From the NCBI GenBank assembly GCA_964036195.1, contig OZ038456.1:25707792-25771791 (forward strand): DNA of 64,000 nucleotides. Direction: 5' to 3'. The notes below the pieces were generated by a model. That model saw only the letters and a list, made by a program, of their open reading frames with translations. It made no database searches and had not been told where the DNA came from. This DNA is from Sphaerolaimus hirsutus. Taxonomy: Eukaryota > Nematoda > Chromadorea > Monhysterida > Sphaerolaimidae. Positions 29,274 through 39,420 of the stretch are shown in pieces. The position numbers and the translations under genes were made by a program. Within the stretch, counting starts at the first letter, position 1. Every line of letters begins with the position of its first letter.

Positions 29274-31936
29274 AATTCCATGATGTATTTAGTTGTGGGG
29301 ATTATGACGTCGGGAAAACTTCTTTGGTTCAACATGCGATAATCACTGATCCTTTACATCCACCTATTAAGCAAGCACCGCATTATGAGCCTGCTCATAA
29401 AAGAGATTTTATTCAAAAAACTATACAAAGCATGTTGCGGGAAGAGATAATTGAACGGTCAGATGGGCTGTGGGCATCACCGATCACTATTGCGCCCAAG
29501 GGCGCCGATAATTTTCGATTTTGTGTGGATTTTAAGCAGGTTAATTTAATTACCAAGATTGATAGCTACCCCTTGCCACGCATTGGTGAACTTTTGGCAG
29601 AATTCTCGGGTAGGAAGATTTTCACAGCCATAGACATCCACCACGGGTATTACAATGTCCCGCTGGCCGACGAGGACACCCGGGAAAAAACGTCGTTTGT
29701 TTGTAGCCTCGGACAATATCGTTATACGAGAATGCCGTTCGGTACGTGCAATGCTGGCGCGACTTTCCAGCGTCTCATCAACCTAATGATCATGGATTTG
29801 AATGAAGATTTATCACGTGCATGGATTCGCGCTTACATTGACGACATTTTGTGCAGTTCTGACACCGTTAATGAGCATTTGGTGCATTTACGCAGGTTAT
29901 TTATGCGCTTGAGATGGGCAAACCTAAAATTGCAACCAGCTAAATGTCATTTTTTCGCTTCATCACTTAAGTATTTAGGTCATCAAATCTCTGCCGATGG
30001 CATCATGCCAGCGCCCTCGCGCACCGCAGCTATGACTGAGCAACCCAAGGTTCACACTAAACAAGAGTTGCGTCGATTTTTGGGTAAATGTGTTTACTAT
30101 TTGCATTTTATTCCCAACTACAGTAGAATTTCATCCCCGTTGTATGATGCTCTAAAAGGATCAATTCCAAAACATGGTACGACACCATTTGTTTGGACAG
30201 AAGAAATGTTAGACTCGTGGGCTACACTCAAACATTGTTTAGCATCAGCGCCAGTGCTAATACATCCGATCAGAGACGGGCGACCATTTTATCTGGAAAC
30301 AGATGCTAGTGCATTAGGTCTCGGAGCTGTTTTGTCACAATATGATGATGACAACAAATTGCATCCAATTTCATTTATTTCAAAACGTTTATCACACCCT
30401 CACAAAAATTTTTCAGCAGCAGAGCTCGAAAGTTTGTGCATAGCCTGGGCAGTGCGTCGCCTGGCCGACTATGTAGAAGGACAGAAGTTGATTGTTATCA
30501 CCGATAATAGTGGGATACACCAGGCGTTCAGGACACCTCAGCACAGTAAATTGGAACGTTGGTCGATCTGGATTCAGGATAAAATTCATACCTTTATTCA
30601 TCGCTCAGGAAAACTAAACTGTGTTGCCGATACTCTATCCCGCAATCCCATTTCTGAACAGGAGTTCGGTGATGATGAGCTAGACGAAGCCACTGAACTT
30701 ATTCGTGGGGGAGCAGGTATTCGCGTTCCTGATGGGTATAATTTACCATCTGATTTTCAACAAAACAAAACATTGTCAATTCAAGCGGAAATTGACTGGA
30801 AAGCTATCCAAAGGGACGACCCGGAATTGTCAGCATTGATTTGTCAGCTGGAGCTGGATGGGAACAGTATTCCTAACGCGCTGTTAATAGATGGCATTCT
30901 TTACCACAAAAATGTGTGTGGGGACCAGGCTTACGGTATCTGGCCACCACGTCCATGGCAACAAGCTTGTCTGGAGCAAGCTCACCTGGGAATCTACGCT
31001 AGCCATGGGGGACAGGATAAGACTATAAAATTATTAACAGAATATTTCTCTTGGCCAACGTTGAAAAAAGATGTTTTGGATTTTTGCCAACACTGCGGTG
31101 ATTGTATGCACTTCAAAAAGCATAGATTACACCCCGGGCCGCTGGGCTCAACAAGCACTCCAAGCCAACCGTTTGACGTTTTGCACATTGATACAATGCC
31201 ATTTGAAAAATCTAATCTAAAATCAAAAGTAGTTGTTGTAGTCGATGCATTTACTCGCTATACAATTGCTTCTCCAGTGGCGTCAATGAGAGCGGAAACA
31301 GTGGCCAAAGCTATCTTGAAAAATGTTTTTATGATTTTTGGTGCGCCGCGTTTGATTGTTACAGATCAGGGGACTGAGTACATCAATTCTGAATTTAGGG
31401 CTTTATGCCAACAATTTGGGGTCCGACATTCACCTGTTTTATCTCATAACCCCGCAGCGAACGGGATGGTTGAGCAAGTAAATGGTCGGATACGCGATAT
31501 TCACGCTTTAGTGTGCAAGCAGCATCCTACGACAAATTGGAAGGAATTATTGCCACTAGTTATTCTGAAACATAATTTATCATCGAATAAAAATACCGGG
31601 TGCTGCCCATTTTTCTTGATATATGGGCACTTACCTCATTGGAACTTGTTTTTTGTTGCGGCCAGACATTTGGACCCTGCACATGCGAGAATGGTGGCTA
31701 AATCAAACAGTGACAAAAGTAGGGCCAAATATAAGCAATACTTGGACTCTAAACATCAGACTGTTGTAAATGCTGGTGATTCTGTAATGCTACGAAATTT
31801 CTCAGCGGATCGCTCATTGCCGAGATTTTCTGGTCCACATTTGGTGGCCGAATGTCGCGAGACAGATTTATTTATTCATGTCGGTGACAAGATCATAAAG
31901 GTGCCACATCGGTACTGTTGGAAACTAAATATATAA
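29252..31936 (+). CDS. Ty3/gypsy RT-RNase H-integrase
   Basis: 894 codons, intact to TAA 31934-31936. The nominal GTG start is an artefact of the 1-bp break upstream. RT: CVDFKQVN, RMPFGTCNAGATFQR and YIDD at residues 195-198. RNase H: TDASALGLGAVLSQ, ELES, ITDNSG and the ADTLSRNP tail. Integrase: HHCC zinc domain with CQHCGDC, catalytic core HIDTMPF, TDQGTEY with D705, and MVEQVNG with E741 (D-x35-E). A C-terminal SGPH segment stands where GPY/F is expected. All catalytic residues are in place. It encodes the copying and insertion enzymes of the element; Gag must be supplied in trans or was lost with the 5' end. Confidence 0.93.
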   Translation: MFEDLLLEFHDVFSCGDYDVGKTSLVQHAIITDPLHPPIKQAPHYEPAHKRDFIQKTIQSMLREEIIERSDGLWASPITIAPKGADNFRFCVDFKQVNLITKIDSYPLPRIGELLAEFSGRKIFTAIDIHHGYYNVPLADEDTREKTSFVCSLGQYRYTRMPFGTCNAGATFQRLINLMIMDLNEDLSRAWIRAYIDDILCSSDTVNEHLVHLRRLFMRLRWANLKLQPAKCHFFASSLKYLGHQISADGIMPAPSRTAAMTEQPKVHTKQELRRFLGKCVYYLHFIPNYSRISSPLYDALKGSIPKHGTTPFVWTEEMLDSWATLKHCLASAPVLIHPIRDGRPFYLETDASALGLGAVLSQYDDDNKLHPISFISKRLSHPHKNFSAAELESLCIAWAVRRLADYVEGQKLIVITDNSGIHQAFRTPQHSKLERWSIWIQDKIHTFIHRSGKLNCVADTLSRNPISEQEFGDDELDEATELIRGGAGIRVPDGYNLPSDFQQNKTLSIQAEIDWKAIQRDDPELSALICQLELDGNSIPNALLIDGILYHKNVCGDQAYGIWPPRPWQQACLEQAHLGIYASHGGQDKTIKLLTEYFSWPTLKKDVLDFCQHCGDCMHFKKHRLHPGPLGSTSTPSQPFDVLHIDTMPFEKSNLKSKVVVVVDAFTRYTIASPVASMRAETVAKAILKNVFMIFGAPRLIVTDQGTEYINSEFRALCQQFGVRHSPVLSHNPAANGMVEQVNGRIRDIHALVCKQHPTTNWKELLPLVILKHNLSSNKNTGCCPFFLIYGHLPHWNLFFVAARHLDPAHARMVAKSNSDKSRAKYKQYLDSKHQTVVNAGDSVMLRNFSADRSLPRFSGPHLVAECRETDLFIHVGDKIIKVPHRYCWKLNI

Positions 31937-32143
31937 TTGTGTGGCTGGTATTTTCATTTCTTTTTATTTCTACTGATTTTACAAAAACACAAGGTAATGA
32001 ATGTTGAAACATTTTTTAGCACGCGCGTGTCATTTCGGAAGTGCACATCACTTCACTTCTCATTTTTTGTGGCACAGTGCCATGTAATAAGTAAACACAA
32101 CAACACGCCTCAAAAAATCTATCGAAAAAACGTGTCGAAAGTC

Positions 32144-32918
32144 ATGAAAATCGCGCTAATCTTATTTTTGTTGATTGCTGCATGCCATGCCGGCCGCAAA
32201 AGACCCCCGCGCGACGAATCCGCGTCACGCTCACCTCCGAGGACTCCTTCACCGACTGCGCCTCCCACACTGGAATACGCTGACGATGATGAACCTGCAA
32301 ATCCTACTGAACAATCTAATCTAGTTCCGGATCCTGATATTCAGCCTGAAGAAATTTCTGACACGGAAATGGACGCCCAAGTTGAAGCTGAAATTTCTAC
32401 TTCCGGCACGGCTACTCTACAGGAAAAGTATGCGGCTGTGAAGGAAATTTGTGTTAAAATGAGCAAGGATTTCGCTAAAGTGGGACATAATTTTAATAAT
32501 CTTGGAGCCAAATATCAGAAGTTGAAAGCTGAACTTGATGAGGTGCGCCAATCCGGTGAAGATAGACACCGCACTATAACTGGATTTCGAGTAAATATAA
32601 TTATTCCGTGGATTTTTTGGGCAATTTTTGATAGTGATTAAATATTTCAACAATTTCCTGAAGGTGGAAAATCGGCATCTTGGTGAGGCGCTCAGCAAGT
32701 CCGAACAGCAGTGCAGAGAACACGCACGCGTCAGGAGGGATCAGCTCAGGCAGATTGACCAGTTGACGGATGAGTTAGCAGATGTGCGGGCACGGGAAAA
32801 TCCATCAACATCGGATATGAGTTTGCAGACTAACACTACATTTTTTCCATTGGTTTGTGCTACTTGTTCTAATAATCGATTGAAAAACTATTTTTCCGGT
32901 TATGTTAAAGCTCATTAA
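32144..32918 (+). CDS. Accessory protein: signal peptide, acidic region, coiled coil (one intron proposed)
   Basis: The ATG at 32144 gives MKIALILFLLIAACHAG, a textbook signal peptide. It is followed by a Pro/Ser/acidic stretch and then heptad-like helices (KYAAVKEICVKMSKDF...). A GT at 32591 and AG at 32662-32663 bound a 73-bp AT-rich segment. Removing it keeps the frame exactly (447 nt before it) and continues the coiled coil through EALSKSEQQCREHARV to TAA at 32916-32918, about 233 residues. Without splicing the ORF ends at 32641 after unrelated residues. No envelope domain is recognised. It lies between integrase and the 3' LTR, the usual place of env or accessory genes. Function unknown. 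Confidence 0.6.
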
Positions 32919-33096
32919 AATTGCGTGGTAGAATCACATTTTTATGGTAGTTAGTGGGGACCCTAACACTGAGTAGAATTTGTTGCAGTGATATTTCTGA
33001 CTTTTTTGACATTCAACTCAGTATGATAGATGTGAACATGATTCCAGGTCGGGGATGTGAACATCGATTCGTCCAAGTTTTGGCGGCGCGCGGAAT

Positions 33097-33429
33097 TTGG
33101 GCCAACGTGTGACAACTGTGAATCCTCAGGAATTGCGTGCATCACGTTTTGCCTCTATTGTTAGGGCCAACGCGAATTTTGTTGACCCCGATTGCCCTAG
33201 TACTAGTGCTAGTACTCAAGTTCGAAATTCTGAGGTTCACCCTGTTGACAATCGCCGCTTGAACCGTGCCTTTACTCCAGCTCCCAGGAGCTATCATAAT
33301 TACCAGCGTAGGCGCCATATTAATCGAGATAACGCCCCACAAAAGCGCCGTAAGGGTGCTCATTCTCGTTTGTCATGTAATTCGCATAAAAAGGGCAGGC
33401 GCCGCCACTATTCCGAATCTGATCACTAA
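33097..33429 (+). CDS. Short basic ORF, possible last exon of the accessory gene
   Basis: 110 codons without an ATG start, rich in Arg, Lys, His and Ser (QRRRHINRDNAPQKRRKG; SHKKGRRRHYSESDH), ending TAA at 33427-33429. It could be a nucleic-acid-binding tail joined by splicing to the coiled-coil gene, or a displaced Gag C-terminus without a zinc knuckle. Not recognised. Confidence 0.4.
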   Translation: MGQRVTTVNPQELRASRFASIVRANANFVDPDCPSTSASTQVRNSEVHPVDNRRLNRAFTPAPRSYHNYQRRRHINRDNAPQKRRKGAHSRLSCNSHKKGRRRHYSESDH

Positions 33430-33627
33430 AACATCGAAGGGGGGGAAAGTCACTAGTCACTTGTGAAAATTTCAAATGTGAAATTCCTGGACCAATGGCA
33501 ATCTGATATAAAATGAAAAGTGATCAAGTTTGGTGGTGAAAATCGTTTAGGTGTTTTGTTTGTTGTCTTGTGATTGAAGTATTTGTGTTTTTTGGGTCAT
33601 TTGGTCCTCTAATTCAGGGGGGATCAA

Positions 33628-33757
33628 TGTTGGGATGCGTGTATTGATGTGTGTTCCCTTTGTGGACTTATTTAATAGACGCCCGCTAGTGCTCGAGAGG
33701 CTTCATCAATAAAGATATCAAAATCCTTCCAAACCGATCCGTCAACTTTACAAGACA
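33628..33757 (+). repeat. Putative 3' LTR of the 29-kb element
   Basis: Begins TGTTGGGATGCG directly after the purine tract AGGGGGGATCAA (33616-33627) and ends CAAGACA. It contains AATAAA at 33708-33713. The partner LTR is not in the window, so this rests on PPT, TG/CA ends and the polyadenylation signal. Confidence 0.6.
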
Positions 33758-33774
33758 TTTTACCATCACAAACA

Positions 33775-33850
33775 GCGCCATTTGAGGTGCCAATGGGCAC
33801 CGCGCCATGGCGTCATTGGTGCTTGGCGCCATTTCTCTGGCGCTTCTCCA
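33775..33850. repeat. GGCGCCAT-rich patch
   Basis: Short GC-rich run of GCGCCA, CATGGCG and GGCGCC words matching those at 25725-25975 and 62020-62098. It lies between two LTR elements. Confidence 0.45.
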
Positions 33851-33914
33851 TCACTTATGAGAAATCTCCAAAAGTCCCAATTCTTTAATCAACTCCACAT
33901 TCTCACAAGAAAAT

Positions 33915-34377
33915 TGTTACAAGCGTGAGCTTGGCCGTGTAGCTACGCTTGCTAGAGAATCCAATAGATGAAGCGAGAGTACAAGTCAAGCACGCGAGAG
34001 GAACCACTTGTCCTATGCCCAACCTACACCTTCACCCGTTCGATGTAATACTTCTCCCAAAATCACTGTTCATGTAAACGTATGCAAATTGAGGTATGCA
34101 AATAGGTAGGAAATACCAGATGCCTAAGTAACAGCCTTTGATAACAAATGAGTTGGCCTAGCGCACAACTGATCTGAACAGACAACAAGGGCTGCTTATA
34201 TATCACGAGTGAAACACCTAAACCTACTGCACAGCCCTCTAACATGGATTACACATACTTTCTTAAATATAAAAATGCACTGCACTAACAGATAACCTAT
34301 GTGCAGTACATAACGAGTGATAGGTAAAGTGTAACTAAATAATAGGCGCTCAACAGATAACAGGCGTGCACACAACA
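33915..34377 (-). repeat. 3' LTR of the minus-strand element
   Basis: 463 bp, TGTT...AACA. It matches 44990-45452 with a modest number of substitutions, so the insertion is not very recent. Confidence 0.93.
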
Positions 34378-34865
34378 ACCCCCTCCAAGTCGCCTGCACT
34401 GCAGGGGGCTGACTACTGAATGAGATGAAAAATAGAAAACCCGTAACATTTTGGAAAACCTGAGAATATTTGAAAAATGCCTAAAAATAAACCAAATAGA
34501 TCACCACTGCCCTTTTCACAACTGCCCCTGGAGTAACATCTCCTCGCCCTGCTGGCAAACCGACTTGAGACCTTTGTGTGACTTTTTACCGCCAGCTGAG
34601 GGCCGCGCGACCCGGGCCGGTGTCGCCGCTGGCTCGCGCAGCTGCTCGATGAGAGCGCTGACCGACGTGCTGCCGCCCTCGCTGTCCGACAGGTACAAAT
34701 CTGCATCCAATTGGCAAGTTGACAACAAAGGGTCGCTCGTCGGTGAACTGGTGGGGCGAACAGGAGACGTTCCCAATGAAGATAACACCGGGGAAACGAG
34801 CAGCGGATTGGAAAAAGTGACAACTTTCTGCCCTCCCCGTGAATCTTCATTCGGCTGTCCAAAAA

Positions 34866-36035
34866 CTACTGGCTGACCGGCGTCCGCCGATGCCACGTTG
34901 CCGCCAGACGCGGCCGCAATGTCGCCGCTGGTGCTGGAGCTGCCGTGGTCGCTGGTGACGGCGCCAGACGTGGTGCCGAGGCCGGTGCTGGTTGCGGTGC
35001 CTGGCTCGCTGCCGAGCGCGCCGCGCGCCGTGTCGCTGGAGCTGCAGCCGCTGCGGGTGCCGGCGCCGGTGCCAAAACGGCCGTGCTCAGCTCGCCCTTC
35101 CGCAGCGCCTCGGCTTGACTGTGGCGCGTGTGCTCGTCAGCCGGCCGCATAAGGATGGCCATCGGCTGCTTACCCGGCCGCCAACGCGTGCCCGGGCCAG
35201 TCGCCACTGGCTTGTTTTGCATGGCCAACCGCGTAATAGCGCGGCGGCCAGTCAGACACTTAGGAAAACTAGTCGGTGGCGGCGAGGGTTCCCCTTCTAA
35301 GCTAGCAATCCGCTTCTGCCCCTCGCGCCACTCAGCTAAAATGCCTTTAGACAGAGTCATGAGCTCTGTCAACTTAGCCTGGAGCGAATCCCGCTCAAAA
35401 ATGGCATTTTTCAGACGCTCCCTCAGCACTTCAATCTCGTCGCCCAAAAGTGCAGGACTAACTTCTGCCGTGGCGCGCAGGCGGGATGCCTCCTCTCGCA
35501 TCGCTTCCAGCTCGCTACGCAGCTGCACCTCCAAATTCAATGACCGCCGGAGGAGCGGGATAGCTTCCTGTGGGTCGGCCTGCAGCTGGTCCAAGCTGAC
35601 CTGCAGGGCGCGGTTCTGCTCCTTGAGCGCGATGACCTCGTAGCGTGCAGCGATCAGCTCGGAGGCCTGCCAGTCTGAGAGTTGCATGAAAAATTGCAGT
35701 CGCCGCTCCCGTTCCGCGTCAGCGAGGGCGCTGACTTTGCTTGGCGCATACGCTGTGCGGATAGCTTCAGCCGCCGTCGGGCCGGGCGGCGTCGCTGGTG
35801 TCAGCCGCTTCCGAGCGAGTTGACGCAACTCACCAGAAGTTGCGGGGGCCGCCCCATCGCTGCTCTGCTCTGGCACGGCCGCCATCTTGTCGATCAGTAA
35901 GATCACCATGTTACAAGCGTGAACTTGGCCGTGGGGGGAAACCCTTATTTCAGACCACTCCACTTCCTCAATCATCATTTCCTGACGCGGTTCCGCGGGG
36001 GGAACCGAAAAATTTCCGTCGCCTCCAACAACCAC
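34866..36035 (-). CDS. Coiled-coil ORF after integrase; start overlaps an LTR/PBS scar
   Basis: The minus-strand frame is open from 36035. The likely ATG is 35909-35907, giving about 347 residues. The Ala/Pro-rich N-terminus is followed by ~150 residues of strong heptad character (LNLEVQLRSELEAMREEAS; EIEVLRERLKNAIFERDSLQ), then an Ala/Pro/Arg-rich low-complexity tail. The ATG uses the last base of a 25-bp LTR-end remnant (35909-35933) plus the TG of a PBS copy. No enzymatic domain. It occupies the same post-integrase slot as the coiled-coil gene of the neighbouring 29-kb element. Function unknown; possibly structural. Confidence 0.55.
   Translation of the reverse strand: MVVGGDGNFSVPPAEPRQEMMIEEVEWSEIRVSPHGQVHACNMVILLIDKMAAVPEQSSDGAAPATSGELRQLARKRLTPATPPGPTAAEAIRTAYAPSKVSALADAERERRLQFFMQLSDWQASELIAARYEVIALKEQNRALQVSLDQLQADPQEAIPLLRRSLNLEVQLRSELEAMREEASRLRATAEVSPALLGDEIEVLRERLKNAIFERDSLQAKLTELMTLSKGILAEWREGQKRIASLEGEPSPPPTSFPKCLTGRRAITRLAMQNKPVATGPGTRWRPGKQPMAILMRPADEHTRHSQAEALRKGELSTAVLAPAPAPAAAAAPATRRAARSAASQAPQPAPASAPRLAPSPATTAAPAPAATLRPRLAATWHRRTPVSQ
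35901..35933 (-). repeat. Internal fragment of LTR end plus primer-binding site
   Basis: The plus strand GATCACCATGTTACAAGCGT repeats the junction found at 44983-45002. The match continues for 25 bp of LTR (to 35933) and then diverges. It is a third LTR-edge copy inside the same element, a sign of template switching or fusion of two related elements. Confidence 0.75.
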
Positions 36036-36040
36036 CGTTT

Positions 36041-37267
36041 TTACTCCCGGCTTTTACTCCCTTTACTCCTAGTGTTTTTCGGCGGTTCAACTGACCGTTG
36101 CAAACTGTCCGTGGGCTGGCCGCTGGTTGGCTGGGCGAGCGCGCGCGACCGGGAGACGTCGCTGTTGCGCTGCAGGCGGGGGCCGTCGCCGTGGCTGTCT
36201 GCCAGTAGACCCAGCGTGGCGGTCACTTTGCGCAGGCTGGCCACGAGTTGATGGTTCTGCTGCCGAGCCTCGGGCGTCGCGAAGTCGTCGCGGTCGCGGG
36301 CGTCTTTGGCCTGTTGCAGCTGGGCGCGCATCTCAGAAGCCGCCGAGTGCCGCTCGCAATGGCGCTCACGTACCAACGGCGGCGTCGGCTCGTGCTCCGT
36401 CGCCGAACCCGCCGTCCGCTTCGCCGCCGGCCAATCCGCGGCCGGGCAGGTTGAGTGTTTGCTGGCGCGCTCCATACGTAGTCGCTGTGCTTCTGCGCGG
36501 GGGTAATTGGTGCGGGTGAGGTCAGAATGGGCCCGAATTTTGCCCATAAGAGGATTGCAAGGATTTGTGCCTTTTTGGCCCCATGCCAAAATCGCGACGT
36601 CTTGTTGGCGTGGTGCCAATGTGGAGATGTCATTCTGGCACAGTGCCAAAATTGCATTGCTTTGTTGGCGTGGCGCCAACGTAGCTGTGTCTTTCTGGCG
36701 TGGTGCCAAGATTAGATGGTGGTGCGGTACTCGTACCAATTTCCCACAAATATCCAAAATAGCAGTGGACTTGTCGATTCCCACGATAGTGTGGGGACCT
36801 GTACAAAGGGGTTGAATTTTTTTCTCTACCGATAAGTTGAAATCTTTCTTTTTATACGCCGAATCGCCCACGCTCAGCGGAGAACAAGCTTTCTTATCAC
36901 ATGCTGCCTTATAGCGCATTTGCGCATTTTTGATGCAGTTGCAGGCTTTGCGCCACAACTTGCCCAGTTCACCAGGACGCTGGGTAAGTTGCTGTAATTG
37001 GGCGCTCAGTGCCCGCAATTTTGCTTTGAGTCGAGTGTTACTGCTGGGGGGGCCGATGGTCATATTCGGTGAATTCGGTTTTTGTTGTGAATCGGATCGA
37101 GTCGTGTCAAGTCGAGTCGAGTCAAATCGAGTTGAGTCAGGTTGAGTTGTCGAGTCAGAATTGGTTTCGACGAGCCCCACCCCCTCCAAGAGGGATGGTA
37201 GGTACCCAAACATGAGCTCAAATGGTGGGTGTGCGACATCCCAATTGTAAGCGACATTCATGCGCAA
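36041..37267 (-). pseudogene. Integrase C-terminal part and downstream low-complexity region
   Basis: Begins with the end of the integrase core (MRMNVAYNWDVAHPPFELMFG), broken from it by a frameshift near 37268. Then a Ser/Thr/Asp-rich insert made by a GAGTC pentanucleotide repeat (37085-37150 on the plus strand), a domain with LCTGPHTIVGID resembling the GPY/F-type integrase tail, a short tandem coding repeat of LAPRQ(K/Q) type (36580-36720), and a charged helical region. Low-complexity expansion inside the gene suggests relaxed selection. Confidence 0.65.
36578..36720. repeat. ~33-bp imperfect tandem repeats (TTGGCGTGGTGCCAA)
   Basis: Four to five units, each containing TTGGCGTGGTGCCAA or CTGGCACAGTGCCAA, themselves small palindromes. 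In the minus-strand frame they encode repeating LAPRQ / ILALCQ units. Confidence 0.65.
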
Positions 37268-37269
37268 AG

Positions 37270-37916
37270 CTATTTCTGGTAGCGCTGACGGCTAGTCACG
37301 TGATCCCGCGTTGTGGGCAGACCACTGTGCGTCAATTGCTCTACGCTGCGAATCGCGCGTTCGGCCAGGCCGTTGGATTGTGAATGGTACGGTGTCGTGC
37401 GGCGTAACTTGAAACCCCATTTTGCCGCTAACGCCTCCATCTCTTTGTTGGCAAATTCCGTGCCGTTATCGCTTATAAGCTCGTGGGGTGGCCCGAACTG
37501 GAAAATCACACCCCGCTCAATTGCTGAGGTGACCTGTTTTGCCGTCAGCTGCCGCAGCGGTGCCAGTACCACCGCCCGGGTCAAATAAGCAGGTGTCGAT
37601 AGCCCCGAAACTCGGGCATCGGAGTCGTGTCTGCAGCCACCTTCGCCCAAGGGCGAGTGCCGGGCTCTACCGGGAACAGGGGGCTTACGCAGTGCCGCTG
37701 CGCGTCCTTGGTCAATTTGCAAATGCGGCAGGCAGCCACAAAATCTGCTACACTCTGTCGCATTCCGGGCCACGCGCAGTACCAGCATAACCGCTGCATT
37801 GTTCGCTCAATGCCCCCATGTGTACCCGTTAGTCCGGCGTGCGCGTTTTGGAGCAAAGTCTCCCGCATCTTGTGTGGCGCCAATGGCACGAATCCCGACA
37901 TGCTGCGGCAATGCAC
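37270..37916 (-). pseudogene. Integrase zinc domain and catalytic core, frame-broken
   Basis: The first piece (37916-37581) carries the HHCC zinc domain (HAGLTGTHGG ... CRICKL) and the start of the core. The second (37788-37270, another frame) carries SDNGTEFANKEME and SNGLAERAIRS with the second catalytic Asp and the Glu. The frameshift lies near 37640. The RNase H to integrase link is cut by the nested element at 37934. Confidence 0.85.
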
Positions 37917-37933
37917 GATTTTGTCCTTGCAGG

Positions 37934-38750
37934 TGTCGTGAATGCCACCAAACTGATGTCATTCAGTTTACCGTAATGAGTGATAGCTAATTGAGTGGTT
38001 GATTTACACTATGCGACAGTGCAGACTGTAGGTTTAGATAGCCACGGCAGTCAGGTGAGTTTGCGTGAAAAAGGGGGGTTTCCAAGGTTGTTTCAGTTGC
38101 TTTATTGTAGATTGCAGGTCAGATCAGGTAAATATAATCAGAAATTGTCCAGTGATGAGTACTACAGCCAAACTCCTAAGTTGTAGACTGACTAAAACTC
38201 CCAAAAGTGGGGACATCACAGAATATTGTATTAGTAAACAGCCTACAGTAATGTTTCACATATACTATAGGGAAAAAGTTGAAGAACATATGTTGCATTC
38301 AGATACTCAGATGCATTTAAATACATATAAATACTGTAGGTACATACATAGTACAATTTGAGTTCATAAGAAGCCTAAAGCAGGCACAGTCAAAGTTTCA
38401 GTGCAGCTGTCTAGCTTTAACAATTGTTGGGTTTTGCTGATGCATATTGAAGCTACCAAATAGAGCTGGTAATTGTAAATAGGGTTTGACACATTCCTAT
38501 TCACCAAATTTTGTTATAAGGTACTTATACCTAGAAAAGTATATATTTCCTGTATCAGCAGAAAATTGTGAGTTGAATGAGCCTAATATTGAATTCATAA
38601 ACCTTATTTCAACATAATTGACATTTTGAACCTGAATATTCTTAATAAACCTTCGGAAAACTTAATAGCCCCCAGAAACCTTCAGAAACTTAATCCACCT
38701 AATTTTCTTAACATTGACAAATTAGGTGTAATTTATGTACGGTCAGCACA
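37934..38750 (-). repeat. 3' LTR of the nested element
   Basis: 817 bp. Plus-strand start TGTCGTGAATGCC, end GGTCAGCACA. A 98-codon ORF at 38065 recurs in the other LTR (39552) and is not considered a gene. Confidence 0.9.
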
Positions 38751-39420
38751 CTCCGGGCAGAAGAAGTTGTTGGGGGTGGTGGTGAGATAATGAAATTGGT
38801 GTTGGTGTTATTCTGTGTTTGGAAGTGCTGCTCAATGCACTGCACAATCCAATTGATTCTGGATACACGAATCTGGCATGGCCTCGCATCACCTCTGACG
38901 TGTACCAATTTGCTGTGGCACATCTGTGCCTTGTGGACGTGATCCCCACGCCTTTTGCTGCTTGCTGCAGTGCGTCGCAGCCAAGTTGACGCTGACGACG
39001 CGCCAACCACCGACACTGTTGCATTCCTACACTGTAGCATTCCTACACTGTAGCATTCCTGGTCAAGTGCTGCCAGAAACCTTTGAGAGTTGTCCACCGT
39101 CCGACAAGTGACACCTAGGCAAATGCTGGTGCCGCCCAACATCTGACACCTTGTCAGAGTGCTGGTGAAAGCTGCCTGGGGTCCTGACAGGCTTGTCAGA
39201 ACGCCAGTGTCCTGCCGGGCGTGAGCGTAGCACCGCTCCCAAGTAGAAGACAGGAGTACCTTAGCTTTGGTACATTGATGGCTGCAGAGCATCAGCCAAA
39301 CTTCTGCCAAGGCCTGTTGATGATCAGCAGGGCTTTTGTAGATCTGCCAGCTGCCGCACAATGTCCGTACTGATTCGGTCTAATCAATTGATAGCTGATT
39401 AGACCCTGCTCGCTGCGCCA
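38751..39420 (-). other. Internal region of the nested element
   Basis: 670 bp with a minus-strand open frame (39361-38708, 217 codons) that runs into the LTR. It is Cys/Thr/Ser-rich and matches no Gag, protease or RT signature. It contains tandem CACTGTAGCATTCCTA copies at about 39028-39058. Probably packaging sequence, not a gene. Confidence 0.5.

Larger units (their letters stand above)
29007..33757 (+). mobile_element. 5'-truncated Ty3/gypsy-type element with extra coiled-coil gene
   Basis: Order: short pol start (29007-29273), RT-RNase H-integrase (29252-31936), signal-peptide/coiled-coil ORF (32144-32918), basic ORF (33097-33429), polypurine tract (33616-33627) and a putative 130-bp 3' LTR (33628-33757). 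No gag, protease or 5' LTR is found upstream, where MITE sequence ends at 28918. The pol frame is otherwise well preserved. Confidence 0.8.

Noticed and set aside
34413-37990. Plus-strand ORFs of 60-171 codons across the minus-strand element
   Set aside because: They run opposite to recognisable minus-strand integrase and coiled-coil frames and carry no motifs.
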